Assembly (NCBI RefSeq): GCF_051133435.1 | Contig: NZ_JBPGNY010000002.1 | Coordinates: 372,001 to 436,000, forward strand | Direction of reading: 5' to 3' | DNA: 64,000 bases | Source of the DNA: JAAYAO01 sp051133435 | GTDB taxonomy: Bacteria > Actinomycetota > Actinomycetes > Propionibacteriales > Propionibacteriaceae | Shown here: positions 50,545-58,420 of the stretch, piece after piece | How the letters are laid out: every line of letters starts with the position of its first letter | Position numbering within the stretch: position 1 is the first letter of the stretch | Notes under the pieces: generated by a model | Told to the model about the DNA's origin: nothing | Database searches by the model: none | What the model saw: only the letters and a program-made list of their open reading frames with translations | Made by a program: the position numbers and the translations under genes

Positions 50545-52458
50545 TCAGAGCTTGATGGCCAGGGCGAGGTCGTCGGCGTCCAGATCACCGTCGGTGACCG
50601 GGACGACCTCGGTCAGTTGGGCGGAGTTGGTGACGATGACGACCGTGGTCGGGTCGTAACCGGCTTCGGTGATCGTGGTCAGGTCGACGGTGGCGAGCTT
50701 GTCGCCGGCCTCGACGCGCTGCCCCTGGGTGACGTGGGAGGTGAAGCCCTGGCCGTCCAGTTGCACGGTGTCGATGCCGATGTGCACCAGTACCTCGACG
50801 CCGTTGTCGGACTTGATGCCGTAGGCGTGCGGCATCGCGGCCCGAACCTCACCGGAGATCGGGGCGACCAAGTCACCGCTGGTGGGGACGATGCCCATGC
50901 CGGCACCCATCGCGCCGGAGGCGAAGACCTTGTCGTTGACCTCGGTCAGGGCGACGGCCTTGCCCGGTACCGGGGCACGCACGTCGAGGCTGTCGGTGGC
51001 CAGCAGGGTGGTTCCGGTACCGGTGACCGGGGCGCCGGCATCGACCGGAGTGGACACCGGGGCGGTCAGGGCGGGGTTGGTGATGTCGGCGGCAACCTCT
51101 TCGTCGGGGGCGTCGGGGAAGCCGAGCACCAGGGTCAGGGTGAAGGCGATGACCACCGCGACGGCGACACCAACCATGGTCATTGCGAAGTTGCCGACGT
51201 TCATGTAGGCCGGGATTCCGATCAGGGACGGGAAGACGAAGGCGTCGTTGGCACCGCCGGCCAGGGCGACGATGACACCGCCGACCGCACCGCCGATGCA
51301 GCCGTAGATGAAGGGACGCTTCTTGGGCAGGTTCACACCGTAGATACCGGGTTCAGTGACACCGGCGAGGAAGCCGGACAGGGCCGCGGGGCCGGCGATC
51401 TGACGCAGCGACTTGCTCTTGGTGCGGACCATCACGGCCAGCATCGCGGCGGCTTGGGCGAGCACGGCGGGCAGAACCGGGCCACCGAGCAGGGTGTGTC
51501 CGACGGTGCTCAGGTCGTTCAGCATGATCGGGACGAAGGCCCAGTGCAGACCGAAGATCACGAAGATCTGCCAGGCCGCGCCCATGATCGCGCCACCGGC
51601 CCAGGGAGCAACCTCGAACAGCCACTGCACGCCACCGGAAATGCCGTTGGCCAGGTAGGTGGTCAGCGGACCGACGGTCATCAGCACGAAGGGCACCAGC
51701 AGGGTCAGCACCAGCAGCGGGGTGGTGAAGTTGCGGATGGTGGCGGGAAGCACCTTGTTGAGCAGTCGTTCGAGGTGCCCCTGCAACCAGACCGCGACGA
51801 TGATCGGGATCAAGGACGACGTGTAGTTGGCAGCGATCACCGGAATGCCGAAGAAGGTGACGTCCGGGTTACCGACCATGGCGACGATGGCCGGGTAGAC
51901 CATCGCGCCGGCGATCGCCAGGGAGGTCGCGGTATTGGCGTGGAACTTCTTGGACGCACCGACCGCGAGCAGCATCGGCAGGAAGTAGAACAGGCCGTCG
52001 GAGGCGGCGTTCCAGATCGCGTAGGTGGTGCCCTCGGGGCTGAGCCAGCCGAAGGTGGTGGCCAGGGCGAGGAAGGCCTTGAGCAGGCCTGCGCCGGCCA
52101 GCGTCCACAGAATCGGGTGCAGAATCGCGGTGATCAGGTCGATGAACTGGCTGAGCAGGTTGCCCTTGGGCCCGGTTTCGGCTTCGGTGTCGTCAGCTTC
52201 GCCGAGCTTGGTGATGCGCATCAGCTCTTGGTAGGTCTGCGGCACGTTGTTGCCGATCACGACCTGGAACTGGCCACCGGCCGGCATCACGGTGATGACG
52301 CCGGGCAGCTTCTCCACCGCGGCCTTGTCAGCTTTGCTCTCGTCGCGCAACCTCAGTCGCAGCCGGGTGGCGCAGTGGGTGGCCTGGGCGATGTTCTCCT
52401 CGCCGCCCACCTCGCGCAGGATTTCGCCTGCCAGCGACTGATAGTCAACCTTGACCAT
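50545..52458 (-). CDS. bglF: Beta-glucoside PTS permease EIIBCA
   Basis: This 637-residue permease imports and phosphorylates beta-glucosides. Domain order is IIB (residues ~1-85, phosphocysteine in ATHCATRLRLRL), IIC (~100-460, about ten membrane helices, with GVTEPGIYGVNLP), and IIA (~490-637, phosphohistidine in VLVHIGIDTVQLDGQGF). The ATG at 52458 starts MVKVDYQSLAGEI, right at the IIB domain; the open frame further upstream crosses the terminator. A GAGGGGATCG stretch precedes it. Expression is governed by the leader RAT/terminator. Confidence 0.95.
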   Translation of the reverse strand: MVKVDYQSLAGEILREVGGEENIAQATHCATRLRLRLRDESKADKAAVEKLPGVITVMPAGGQFQVVIGNNVPQTYQELMRITKLGEADDTEAETGPKGNLLSQFIDLITAILHPILWTLAGAGLLKAFLALATTFGWLSPEGTTYAIWNAASDGLFYFLPMLLAVGASKKFHANTATSLAIAGAMVYPAIVAMVGNPDVTFFGIPVIAANYTSSLIPIIVAVWLQGHLERLLNKVLPATIRNFTTPLLVLTLLVPFVLMTVGPLTTYLANGISGGVQWLFEVAPWAGGAIMGAAWQIFVIFGLHWAFVPIMLNDLSTVGHTLLGGPVLPAVLAQAAAMLAVMVRTKSKSLRQIAGPAALSGFLAGVTEPGIYGVNLPKKRPFIYGCIGGAVGGVIVALAGGANDAFVFPSLIGIPAYMNVGNFAMTMVGVAVAVVIAFTLTLVLGFPDAPDEEVAADITNPALTAPVSTPVDAGAPVTGTGTTLLATDSLDVRAPVPGKAVALTEVNDKVFASGAMGAGMGIVPTSGDLVAPISGEVRAAMPHAYGIKSDNGVEVLVHIGIDTVQLDGQGFTSHVTQGQRVEAGDKLATVDLTTITEAGYDPTTVVIVTNSAQLTEVVPVTDGDLDADDLALAIKL

Positions 52459-52497
52459 CTCGATCCCCTCTGTTCGTGGCCGTTTGGCCCGGAAAAC

Positions 52498-52538
52498 AAA
52501 AAAAGACCTGAGGCGCACAACAGTGCTTCCTCAGGTCT
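52498..52538 (-). terminator. Conditional intrinsic terminator in the bgl leader
   Basis: On the minus strand AGACCTGAGG (52538-52529) pairs with CCTCAGGTCT (52513-52504), followed by a run of seven T residues. It would stop transcription about 40 bases before bglF unless LicT stabilises the overlapping RAT hairpin. Confidence 0.92.
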
Positions 52539-52560
52539 TGCCTCTTGCGAGTAACAATCC
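52533..52560 (-). promoter_or_regulatory. RAT (ribonucleic antiterminator) site
   Basis: On the minus strand the site begins GGATTGTTACTCGCAAGAGG and ends CAAGACCT. It matches the LicT/BglG RAT pattern (GGATTGTTACT-loop-GGCAAAACC). Its 3' end overlaps the 5' arm of the terminator by six bases, as required for the antitermination switch. Confidence 0.92.
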
Positions 52561-52586
52561 TGTCGGTTCTCATCGAACCTGACAGG
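52559..52586 (-). promoter_or_regulatory. Additional leader hairpin directly upstream of the RAT
   Basis: CCTGTC-AGGTTC and GAACC-GACAGG form a 12-bp stem with a small bulge and a GATGA loop. Its 3' arm shares the first two G residues of the RAT, so stable formation could compete with or cap the RAT helix. Confidence 0.55.
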
Positions 52587-52670
52587 CACTCTACAACGCG
52601 TCGTAGTTGCTCCGCAAGTCGGGGTGCGGGTCAGCCCTTCAACTCGCTCTCGGTGTCGCGTCTGGTGAAG

Positions 52671-55667
52671 TCACAGTGCCCGGCGGGCTCGCACGTGGCC
52701 TTCGGCGATCTGCTGCAGCAGGTCGACGGTCTCGTCCAGCAGGTCCAGGCCGAGGGTGCGGGAGCGGACGATGATCCGGCGCGACAGGCGTTCGGCCTCG
52801 GCGGTGTTGCCGGCTTCGTGTTCGGCGCGCAGCCGCAGACTCATCAGCAGTTCGTCGTCGGGGGCGGCGGTCAGGCCGCGGGAGGTGGCCCAACGCACCA
52901 CGTTGAGGTCTCCCGCACGACGGGCGCGGTCGGCAAGCACCCAGGCGATATCGCGAATCATCGAGACCATGTCCAAGCGGGATTCCTCGGCCCAGCCCCA
53001 TTGTTGGGGGGCGGCATCAGCCAACGGGGCACCCCGCACCAGCTCCAGGGCGGCGTGCAGGGTGCTGTCGCGGGCGGTGCGGATGTCGCCGGGCAGCATC
53101 TCCTGCAGCAGTTGCCAGTCGGAGGTCACCGCGTCATGCAGGGTGATCCGACCCGAGTAGGCCTCCGGTAGGTAGGGGCGGCCCTCGGGGTCGTGCCCCA
53201 ACCAGGTGCGCAGCCGGCTCATGTTCGAGCGTCGGGTGGCTTCGGCGACGAAGAGTTGCGCGGCCATTTCCCGGGATGATCGGCCCGGGTTCTCCAGGAG
53301 CCAGGCGCAGTATTCGATGCACTGTTTGTGGGCTCTCGGAGGCGCGGTACCGCGCGCGTCCTGCAGGTCGATCGGGCCGAGCAACCGCACCAATGGCGCC
53401 ATCGGTCGGTCGGGGGGACGGGTGTCGGTGGGCACGGGCAACTCCTGTCGGGCACCCGGGGCGGGCACTCGGGGCGGGTCGAAGCCGGAGATATCGGGCA
53501 CCGGGGCCGGTGACCACCACGGTGCCGCGGCAGTCGTGGTGGACCCGGTCACCCGGAACAGTTCAACGACGTGGTCTCGGGCCGGTTCGGTGACCAGATG
53601 GGGGGTGAAGCCGTCGGTGATTCCGTCGATGTGGGCTCGACGGGCATCGCCGGTGAGGGTAACTGCGGCCGGGGTCGCAACACGCACCACGGCCAGCGGG
53701 GTTCGCGGATCATCCAGCAGCGCGGTGAGCCGGCGCCGCTGCTGGACGGTAAGGGGTGTTCCGAGCACCACGATGGTCGGTTGCCAGGCCTCGGCGTGGT
53801 CGATGTCCAACCTGAGCTGGGCCGGAACCGGCGGGTCGGCAGGCTCGCAGGCTCGCTGTTGTTCTGCGCGCTGTTCGAGTTCGGCCAGCAGTTCGTCGGG
53901 GTCGGCGCTACTGCGGACGTGGCCGGCTTCGGCGGCGTCGATCAACGGTTCCTCGCAGCCGAGCACCACCACTTCGGCGGCATCGGGATTGGCGAGCAGA
54001 TCGAGGACGATGCCTCGAACCAGGGCCCGGGTGTCCTCGGGATCGTCCAGGTCGATGCCGAGGTCACCGACGCGTTCCAGATCGATCAACACCTCACCGT
54101 CGATGTGCCGACCGATGGTGACCAGTGCGGGCCAGGGGTTGCCGACGGCCTCACCGATATCGGTGCGCCGGGCCGCGTCGAGGATCCAGCGGTTCCCCTC
54201 GATGCGGAATCCCTCGGGTGGGCTGCCGGCGTCTGACACGACCAGTTCCACCCGATCCGGGGTGACCAGTGCCTGGTGCAGTGCCGGCGGACTGCCGCCG
54301 ACCCGCAGGCAGTGCCGGGCGATGAGCTCGCGGGCCAGGGTCAGTCCTTCGCTGCCGCCCGGGGAACGGACGGTGTGCAGGGCTGCGGCCAGCCGTTGCG
54401 CTGCCTGGCCCGGTTGGGCAATACGGCGACCCACCGGACGTTCGTGCATCTGGGTCAGACGGCGGATCGCGAAGTTGCCCACCAGCCCGGCCGCCAGCAG
54501 GGCACCGATCCCGCCCAGGGCGGCGCCTAGATCCACCCCACCATCAACAGCGGGCACGTCCGTCGAGTCGAACTCCGGTGGCTGTTCCGCGGCTGGTTCG
54601 CCGGGCTGCTCGGGTGCCTGTTCTGCTTCCTGCTCCCCCGCTTGCTTCTCCCGCCGGGGTTCGGCGGGCTCCGGCGTCGGTTCGGACGTCCGGGGCCCAC
54701 TGTCGTTCTGCTGCGGGGATTCGGCCGGGCCGGCCGGTTCTTCGGCCGCGTCCCGGGAGACCGGGGACGTGGTGGCTGCGGTCTCGGGCAGGCGCAGCAT
54801 CATCCCGACCGACAGTTGGTCGGGGTGGTGGAGCACTGCCCGATTGAGGGACCACAACTCGGGCCACCGGTCCGGGTCTCCCAGATGGGCTCGGGCCAGG
54901 CCGGTAAGTGTGTCGCCTTCGGCGACCCTGATGGAAGGCCCGGATCGCGTGTCCTCGGCAGATCGCGTGTCCTCGGCACTCGGAATGAACAGCTCCCAGC
55001 CGGCTTCCAACACATCCGGCCCACCGGTCAGCACCTCGGGGTTGGCGGCGGCGATCTGTCGCCACCGGGAACCGTCGCGGTAGTAGTGCTCGGCCAGGCT
55101 CCACAGATCGTCACCCGATTGCACCCGGTGGCGAACCCCGGGACCTCGGTGCGGATCGGCGCTTTCGCCCTCCGGCGGAGTCTGCATCGGATTGAGGCCC
55201 GTCCGGTCGTGGACGGTCGGCTCGAGGACGGATGCCTCCAGGCTGACCGGACCTCCCGAAGTGGTGCCGGTAGTCGAACCACCGACCCCGGGTGCCGGGC
55301 CGGTCACGCCGGCAACCTCCGGTGCAGCCTGCGCCACCGTCCCCGGCATCACCCCGCCGAGGGCGGTCAGCACCAGTACCGCTGCGATCGCTTGTACCCA
55401 TCGCAAGCCCGGCAGGCGGATCCGCAAACGGCCGCGGGTCACCACCGAAGTGGTCTCGACCAGAACTGCGAGGGCCACGACCAGCCAGGCCAACCAGCCG
55501 GCGATGGTGAGCACACCCATGAGCACGCTGCCGTCGTCGGGGTTGCGCAGCGCGTCAAGCCACACCGCCGGGGCGGGAATCGTCCCGAGGCCGAGCAACA
55601 CCGCCGGCACCCCGACCAGCACCACCAGCAGCAACAGCCAGGCGCCCACGGCTCGCAGGATTCGCAT
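52671..55667 (-). CDS. Transmembrane LysM-SARP (BTAD) regulator of the tad locus
   Basis: This 998-residue protein combines parts that predict a membrane sensor. Membrane helices lie at ~8-28, 49-70 and 91-108. LysM repeats lie at ~180-229 (HRVQSGDDLWSLAEHYY ... LFIP) and ~246-294 (IRVAEGDTLTGLAR ... LRLP). An acidic Pro/Glu/Gln linker at 300-370 is followed by a fourth helix at ~379-400. A large cytoplasmic part ends in an OmpR-like winged helix (QLFVAEATRRSNMSRLRTWLG) and a BTAD helical domain. With the N-terminus inside, LysM lies outside and the DNA-binding part inside. The ATG at 55667 overlaps the preceding gene's stop. Confidence 0.85.
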   Translation of the reverse strand: MRILRAVGAWLLLLVVLVGVPAVLLGLGTIPAPAVWLDALRNPDDGSVLMGVLTIAGWLAWLVVALAVLVETTSVVTRGRLRIRLPGLRWVQAIAAVLVLTALGGVMPGTVAQAAPEVAGVTGPAPGVGGSTTGTTSGGPVSLEASVLEPTVHDRTGLNPMQTPPEGESADPHRGPGVRHRVQSGDDLWSLAEHYYRDGSRWRQIAAANPEVLTGGPDVLEAGWELFIPSAEDTRSAEDTRSGPSIRVAEGDTLTGLARAHLGDPDRWPELWSLNRAVLHHPDQLSVGMMLRLPETAATTSPVSRDAAEEPAGPAESPQQNDSGPRTSEPTPEPAEPRREKQAGEQEAEQAPEQPGEPAAEQPPEFDSTDVPAVDGGVDLGAALGGIGALLAAGLVGNFAIRRLTQMHERPVGRRIAQPGQAAQRLAAALHTVRSPGGSEGLTLARELIARHCLRVGGSPPALHQALVTPDRVELVVSDAGSPPEGFRIEGNRWILDAARRTDIGEAVGNPWPALVTIGRHIDGEVLIDLERVGDLGIDLDDPEDTRALVRGIVLDLLANPDAAEVVVLGCEEPLIDAAEAGHVRSSADPDELLAELEQRAEQQRACEPADPPVPAQLRLDIDHAEAWQPTIVVLGTPLTVQQRRRLTALLDDPRTPLAVVRVATPAAVTLTGDARRAHIDGITDGFTPHLVTEPARDHVVELFRVTGSTTTAAAPWWSPAPVPDISGFDPPRVPAPGARQELPVPTDTRPPDRPMAPLVRLLGPIDLQDARGTAPPRAHKQCIEYCAWLLENPGRSSREMAAQLFVAEATRRSNMSRLRTWLGHDPEGRPYLPEAYSGRITLHDAVTSDWQLLQEMLPGDIRTARDSTLHAALELVRGAPLADAAPQQWGWAEESRLDMVSMIRDIAWVLADRARRAGDLNVVRWATSRGLTAAPDDELLMSLRLRAEHEAGNTAEAERLSRRIIVRSRTLGLDLLDETVDLLQQIAEGHVRARRAL
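54943..54978 (+). repeat. Exact tandem duplication of 18 bases in the LysM-SARP gene
   Basis: GATCGCGTGTCCTCGGCA occurs twice in succession (54943-54960 and 54961-54978). On the coding strand it duplicates six residues (SAEDTR) in the spacer between the two LysM repeats. It keeps frame and looks like recent slippage. Confidence 0.85.
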
Positions 55668-56089
55668 CACGGACTCCCCCGGTGTTGGTCGACGATCGAA
55701 GAACCGTTCGCCGACACCTGGATCGAGCCCGGGGTGCCGGGCACGAGCAGGTCGGCCAGTGGCACGGTGCAGCGCACCCGCACCGAGACCGCTGCCGGTT
55801 CACCGACCCGGCGCTGCAGCCCGGACACGTCGGCGTGTACCCGCAGATCCGCACAGTCGGTGCCGGCCGAGCGCAGTTGTTCGGTACCCACCCGGTGCGC
55901 GACCTCCCGGGCCGCCGCACCGTGGCGTTCCAGCGATGCGCTGCGGGCGGCCAGCCAGGCCGCGTCCTCTACCGCGCTGGTGACGTACCACAGCCGCGCC
56001 CCGACCATCAGCAACCCGAGCAGCAGGGTGACCGCCGGGATCACCACGACCGCCTCCACCGAGGCCGCGCCACGTTCGTCCCGAGTCAT
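55667..56089 (-). CDS. TadE-like pseudopilin
   Basis: This 140-residue protein has the class III prepilin-type start DERGAASVEAVVVIPAVTLLLGLLMVGARLWYV: cleavage after the Gly would leave Glu at +5 on a hydrophobic helix. The remainder, with two cysteines (DCADL, VRCTVP), is extracytoplasmic and typical of TadE/TadF minor pilins. It overlaps both neighbours by 3-4 bases. It likely aids pilus initiation or surface retention. Confidence 0.85.
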   Translation of the reverse strand: MTRDERGAASVEAVVVIPAVTLLLGLLMVGARLWYVTSAVEDAAWLAARSASLERHGAAAREVAHRVGTEQLRSAGTDCADLRVHADVSGLQRRVGEPAAVSVRVRCTVPLADLLVPGTPGSIQVSANGSSIVDQHRGSP

Positions 56090-56463
56090 GGCCGGGTCAC
56101 CCGCTCGGGACTGATCACGGCCTGTTCACGCACGCTGCCCGGCCCGAGGTCGAGGATGAGTTGGGGGCGGCCGGTGACGGTCACCGTGATCAGCTCCGCA
56201 CCGCGGTCGACGTGCACGTCGACATCACGAAGGCCGGCGATCCGGGTGATCTCCAGGGCGGCATGTTCGCCGGCTTCGGGTGGTGGGTGCAGTACCGCCT
56301 CGGCCTCGGCTGCCGCGGCGGCGGCATCCTGGGCGGCCTGCCGGGCGTGCAACCACAGCGCGGTTTGCAGCACCCCGAGCACGACGAGCAGCACCAGGGG
56401 CAGTACGAGGGCCCACTGGAGTGATTCGTTCAGACCGCGTTCATCGCGGCTCGGGGTTGGCAT
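56086..56463 (-). CDS. TadE/TadF-like pseudopilin
   Basis: This 125-residue protein begins MPTPSRDERGLNESLQWALVLPLVLLVVLGVLQTALWLHARQAAQDAAAAAAEAEA. It has the same DERG lead as its neighbours, then one hydrophobic helix and an Ala/Glu-rich helix typical of TadE-like proteins. The residue at the usual +5 Glu position is shifted, so processing is less certain than for the next gene. The ATG at 56463 is chosen; longer open frame upstream is antisense noise. Its stop overlaps the next start (ATGA). Confidence 0.82.
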   Translation of the reverse strand: MPTPSRDERGLNESLQWALVLPLVLLVVLGVLQTALWLHARQAAQDAAAAAAEAEAVLHPPPEAGEHAALEITRIAGLRDVDVHVDRGAELITVTVTGRPQLILDLGPGSVREQAVISPERVTRP

Positions 56464-56470
56464 CGCGCGC

Positions 56471-56665
56471 CTACTTCGGCAACCGCGACTGGACGTAGAC
56501 GCTGATCGCCGCGACCACGATGCCGGCCACGGTGACCGCACCGGCGAGCAGGATCGCGTTCTCGGTGCTCTGGGAGAGCCCGCGTTCATCGCGGGGCACC
56601 GGCCGGGTCACGGTGAGCACGATGCCCACCAGCACGGCCGACAGGCGGCTCAGGTTTCGATTCAT
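56471..56665 (-). CDS. Flp-like major pilin candidate
   Basis: This 64-residue protein has an N-terminal hydrophobic leader, DERGLSQSTENAILLAG, and a second hydrophobic stretch (AVTVAGIVVAAISVYVQSRL). This is the size and layout of actinobacterial Flp/DUF4244-like pilins, processed by a prepilin peptidase near the Gly-Leu. The Glu is at +5 if cleavage follows Leu. It sits between tadC and the TadE-like genes, 22 bases after tadC. No prepilin peptidase gene is in the window. Confidence 0.78.
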   Translation of the reverse strand: MNRNLSRLSAVLVGIVLTVTRPVPRDERGLSQSTENAILLAGAVTVAGIVVAAISVYVQSRLPK

Positions 56666-56687
56666 GGGTTCATCTCCTGGGGATGTG

Positions 56688-57572
56688 TCAGCCGGACAGC
56701 AGACGCAGTACCGGCGGGGTGAGAAAGAGCAGCCCGAACAACAGGGCCGGGATGGTCATCGGCAGGGTCATGTTCTCCGACACCTCGGTGGCGGCGATCT
56801 TGGTGGCGGTCAGGTGCTCATCGCGCAACTCGCGCACTCGGCTGCGCAGGTTGTCGGCCAGGGCGGCGCCGTGTTGGTCGGTACGCATCACTTCGGCCAG
56901 GTCGGCCAGGGCGGGCAGTCCGATGCGTTCGGACAGGATGACCAAGTCGTCGTAGGGCGGGCGTTGTTCCATCCGAGCCCGTTCCAGAGCCGCGCGGATC
57001 TGCCGGAAGACCGGGGTGTCGGACACCTGGGCCGAGTTGGTCAAGGCCTGGATCGCCGAGGCATTGGCGAGGCGTTCCAGGGTGACCAGGTCGAAGAAGG
57101 TGAACAAGGCCTCGGCCGCGTCGTGGCTCTTGCGGTTGCCCTCGCGGCGCAGGGTCAGATCGGGGAGGAACCAGCCGACGACCGCACCGAGCAGCGCCGC
57201 ACCGCCGGGGATCAGGCCGACGTTGACCCCCAACAGGGCGGTGAACCCGCCGATGACTCCCGGCACCAGGGCGCCCAGCACCGCGTGCAGCAGTTTGCGG
57301 GCATGGAACTCGGCCAGGGTGATGCCCTGCAAACGCAGTCGCTGCTGTTGTCGTCGTCCGACGGGGATGGGCGAATGGCGGGCCAGCCAGGCGCCGAGGC
57401 GCTGCGAGCGGGTGCCGGTCGGCTCCGGGGATGCGGCCGCGGTGCGCCCCTCGAGCCGGGCCAGCGCCGCGGCGAGGGAGGGACGGCCCGGAATCAGGCC
57501 GCCGATGATCAGGAAGGCCCCGGCCCCGAGCAGCAGCCCGGTGGCCACGACCATCGCCCAGGTGGTGTTCAC
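56688..57572 (-). CDS. tadC: TadC-like inner-membrane platform protein
   Basis: This 294-residue type II secretion F-domain protein has membrane helices at the N-terminus (MVVATGLLLGAGAFLIIGGLI), in the middle (two, around LGALVPGVIGGFTALLGVNVGLIPGGAALLGAVVGWFLP) and at the C-terminus (TLPMTIPALLFGLLFLTPPVLRLL). The F domain (AAEALFTFFDLVTLERLANASAIQALTNSA ... LRSRVRELRDEHLTATKIAATEVS) lies between. The GTG at 57572 overlaps the tadB stop (GTGA) and follows GGGGGAGGGG. Confidence 0.9.
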   Translation of the reverse strand: MNTTWAMVVATGLLLGAGAFLIIGGLIPGRPSLAAALARLEGRTAAASPEPTGTRSQRLGAWLARHSPIPVGRRQQQRLRLQGITLAEFHARKLLHAVLGALVPGVIGGFTALLGVNVGLIPGGAALLGAVVGWFLPDLTLRREGNRKSHDAAEALFTFFDLVTLERLANASAIQALTNSAQVSDTPVFRQIRAALERARMEQRPPYDDLVILSERIGLPALADLAEVMRTDQHGAALADNLRSRVRELRDEHLTATKIAATEVSENMTLPMTIPALLFGLLFLTPPVLRLLSG

Positions 57573-58420
57573 GGCGTCCCCTCCCCCGGTAGGGCTTGCA
57601 CGGTGAGGACGCGATCGCGCCGTGGTGGCATGGTCATGCGGCGCAGCATCAGCAGCGATCCCAGGTAACCGAGCACCAGGGTCAGCAGAATCACCTGACC
57701 GGTGGCGGTTCGGTAGGGGCTGAAGAAGTCGCCACCGATCAGGATCGAGGCGCCCAGCACCACGGCCATCACCACCGACACCTGCCGCACCACGAACCGG
57801 GGTTTGGCCCGTTCGGCCTCGATGTCCCGCCAGGCCCGCAGCCGGTGCTGCACCGAGTCGGACAGTTCGATCAGGGTGGTCGCGGCACCGGTCTGACCAC
57901 GCTGTGCGGCCAGGATCAGGGCGGCCGCAATCGCATCGGCATCGGGGCTGTCCAGGTCGTCGGCGAAGGCGGCCAGGGCATCCCGCGGTGTCCAACGATC
58001 GTTCAGCCGGGCCACCAGGCGATTCACCGGCTCGGCGATCTGAGCCGGCGCGGAGCGACGTCCGGCCCGGATCGCGTCGACCACCGAACGTCCGGTGGCC
58101 ATGGTCGCGGCCAGGGTGCGCACCCACCGATCAAGTGCCTGCATCACCTCGATGTCCCGGTTGGGCGGGGCCGAGAGCAGACGCGGGCCGAGGACGACCG
58201 CGACCACCACGATCGGCAACCACACCACCCACCCGGTCAACGCGACCAGGATCACCCCACCCAGGGCGGCAAGGCCGACCCGCCAACTCGGCATCGGGAT
58301 GCGCAGCTTCTTGGTCGCAAAACGGGATGTCGCTGGACGAGTGGTGGATTGCAGGCCGGCGATGATCAGCCACACTCCGAGCACGACCGCGGCGCCGGCG
58401 GCCGCCCACAGCGCGATCAT
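57569..58420 (-). CDS. tadB: TadB-like inner-membrane platform protein
   Basis: This 283-residue protein is the second type II secretion F-domain component of the pilus platform. Helices lie at the N-terminus (IALWAAAGAAVVLGVWLIIAG and a long pair near 55-85) and the C-terminus (VVMAVVLGASILIGG, VILLTLVLGYLGSLLML). The cytoplasmic F domain includes LDRWVRTLAATMATGRSVVDAIRAG and LSDSVQHRLRAWRDIEAERAKPRFVVR. Both ends overlap neighbouring genes by four bases, so it is translationally coupled to tadA and tadC. Confidence 0.9.
   Translation of the reverse strand: MIALWAAAGAAVVLGVWLIIAGLQSTTRPATSRFATKKLRIPMPSWRVGLAALGGVILVALTGWVVWLPIVVVAVVLGPRLLSAPPNRDIEVMQALDRWVRTLAATMATGRSVVDAIRAGRRSAPAQIAEPVNRLVARLNDRWTPRDALAAFADDLDSPDADAIAAALILAAQRGQTGAATTLIELSDSVQHRLRAWRDIEAERAKPRFVVRQVSVVMAVVLGASILIGGDFFSPYRTATGQVILLTLVLGYLGSLLMLRRMTMPPRRDRVLTVQALPGEGTP

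Noticed and set aside
49066..52554. 1162-codon open frame on the plus strand across the bgl operon
   Set aside because: It is antisense to the beta-glucosidase and EIIBCA genes, which are unmistakable, and encodes low-complexity Gly/Asp/Val/Arg-rich sequence.
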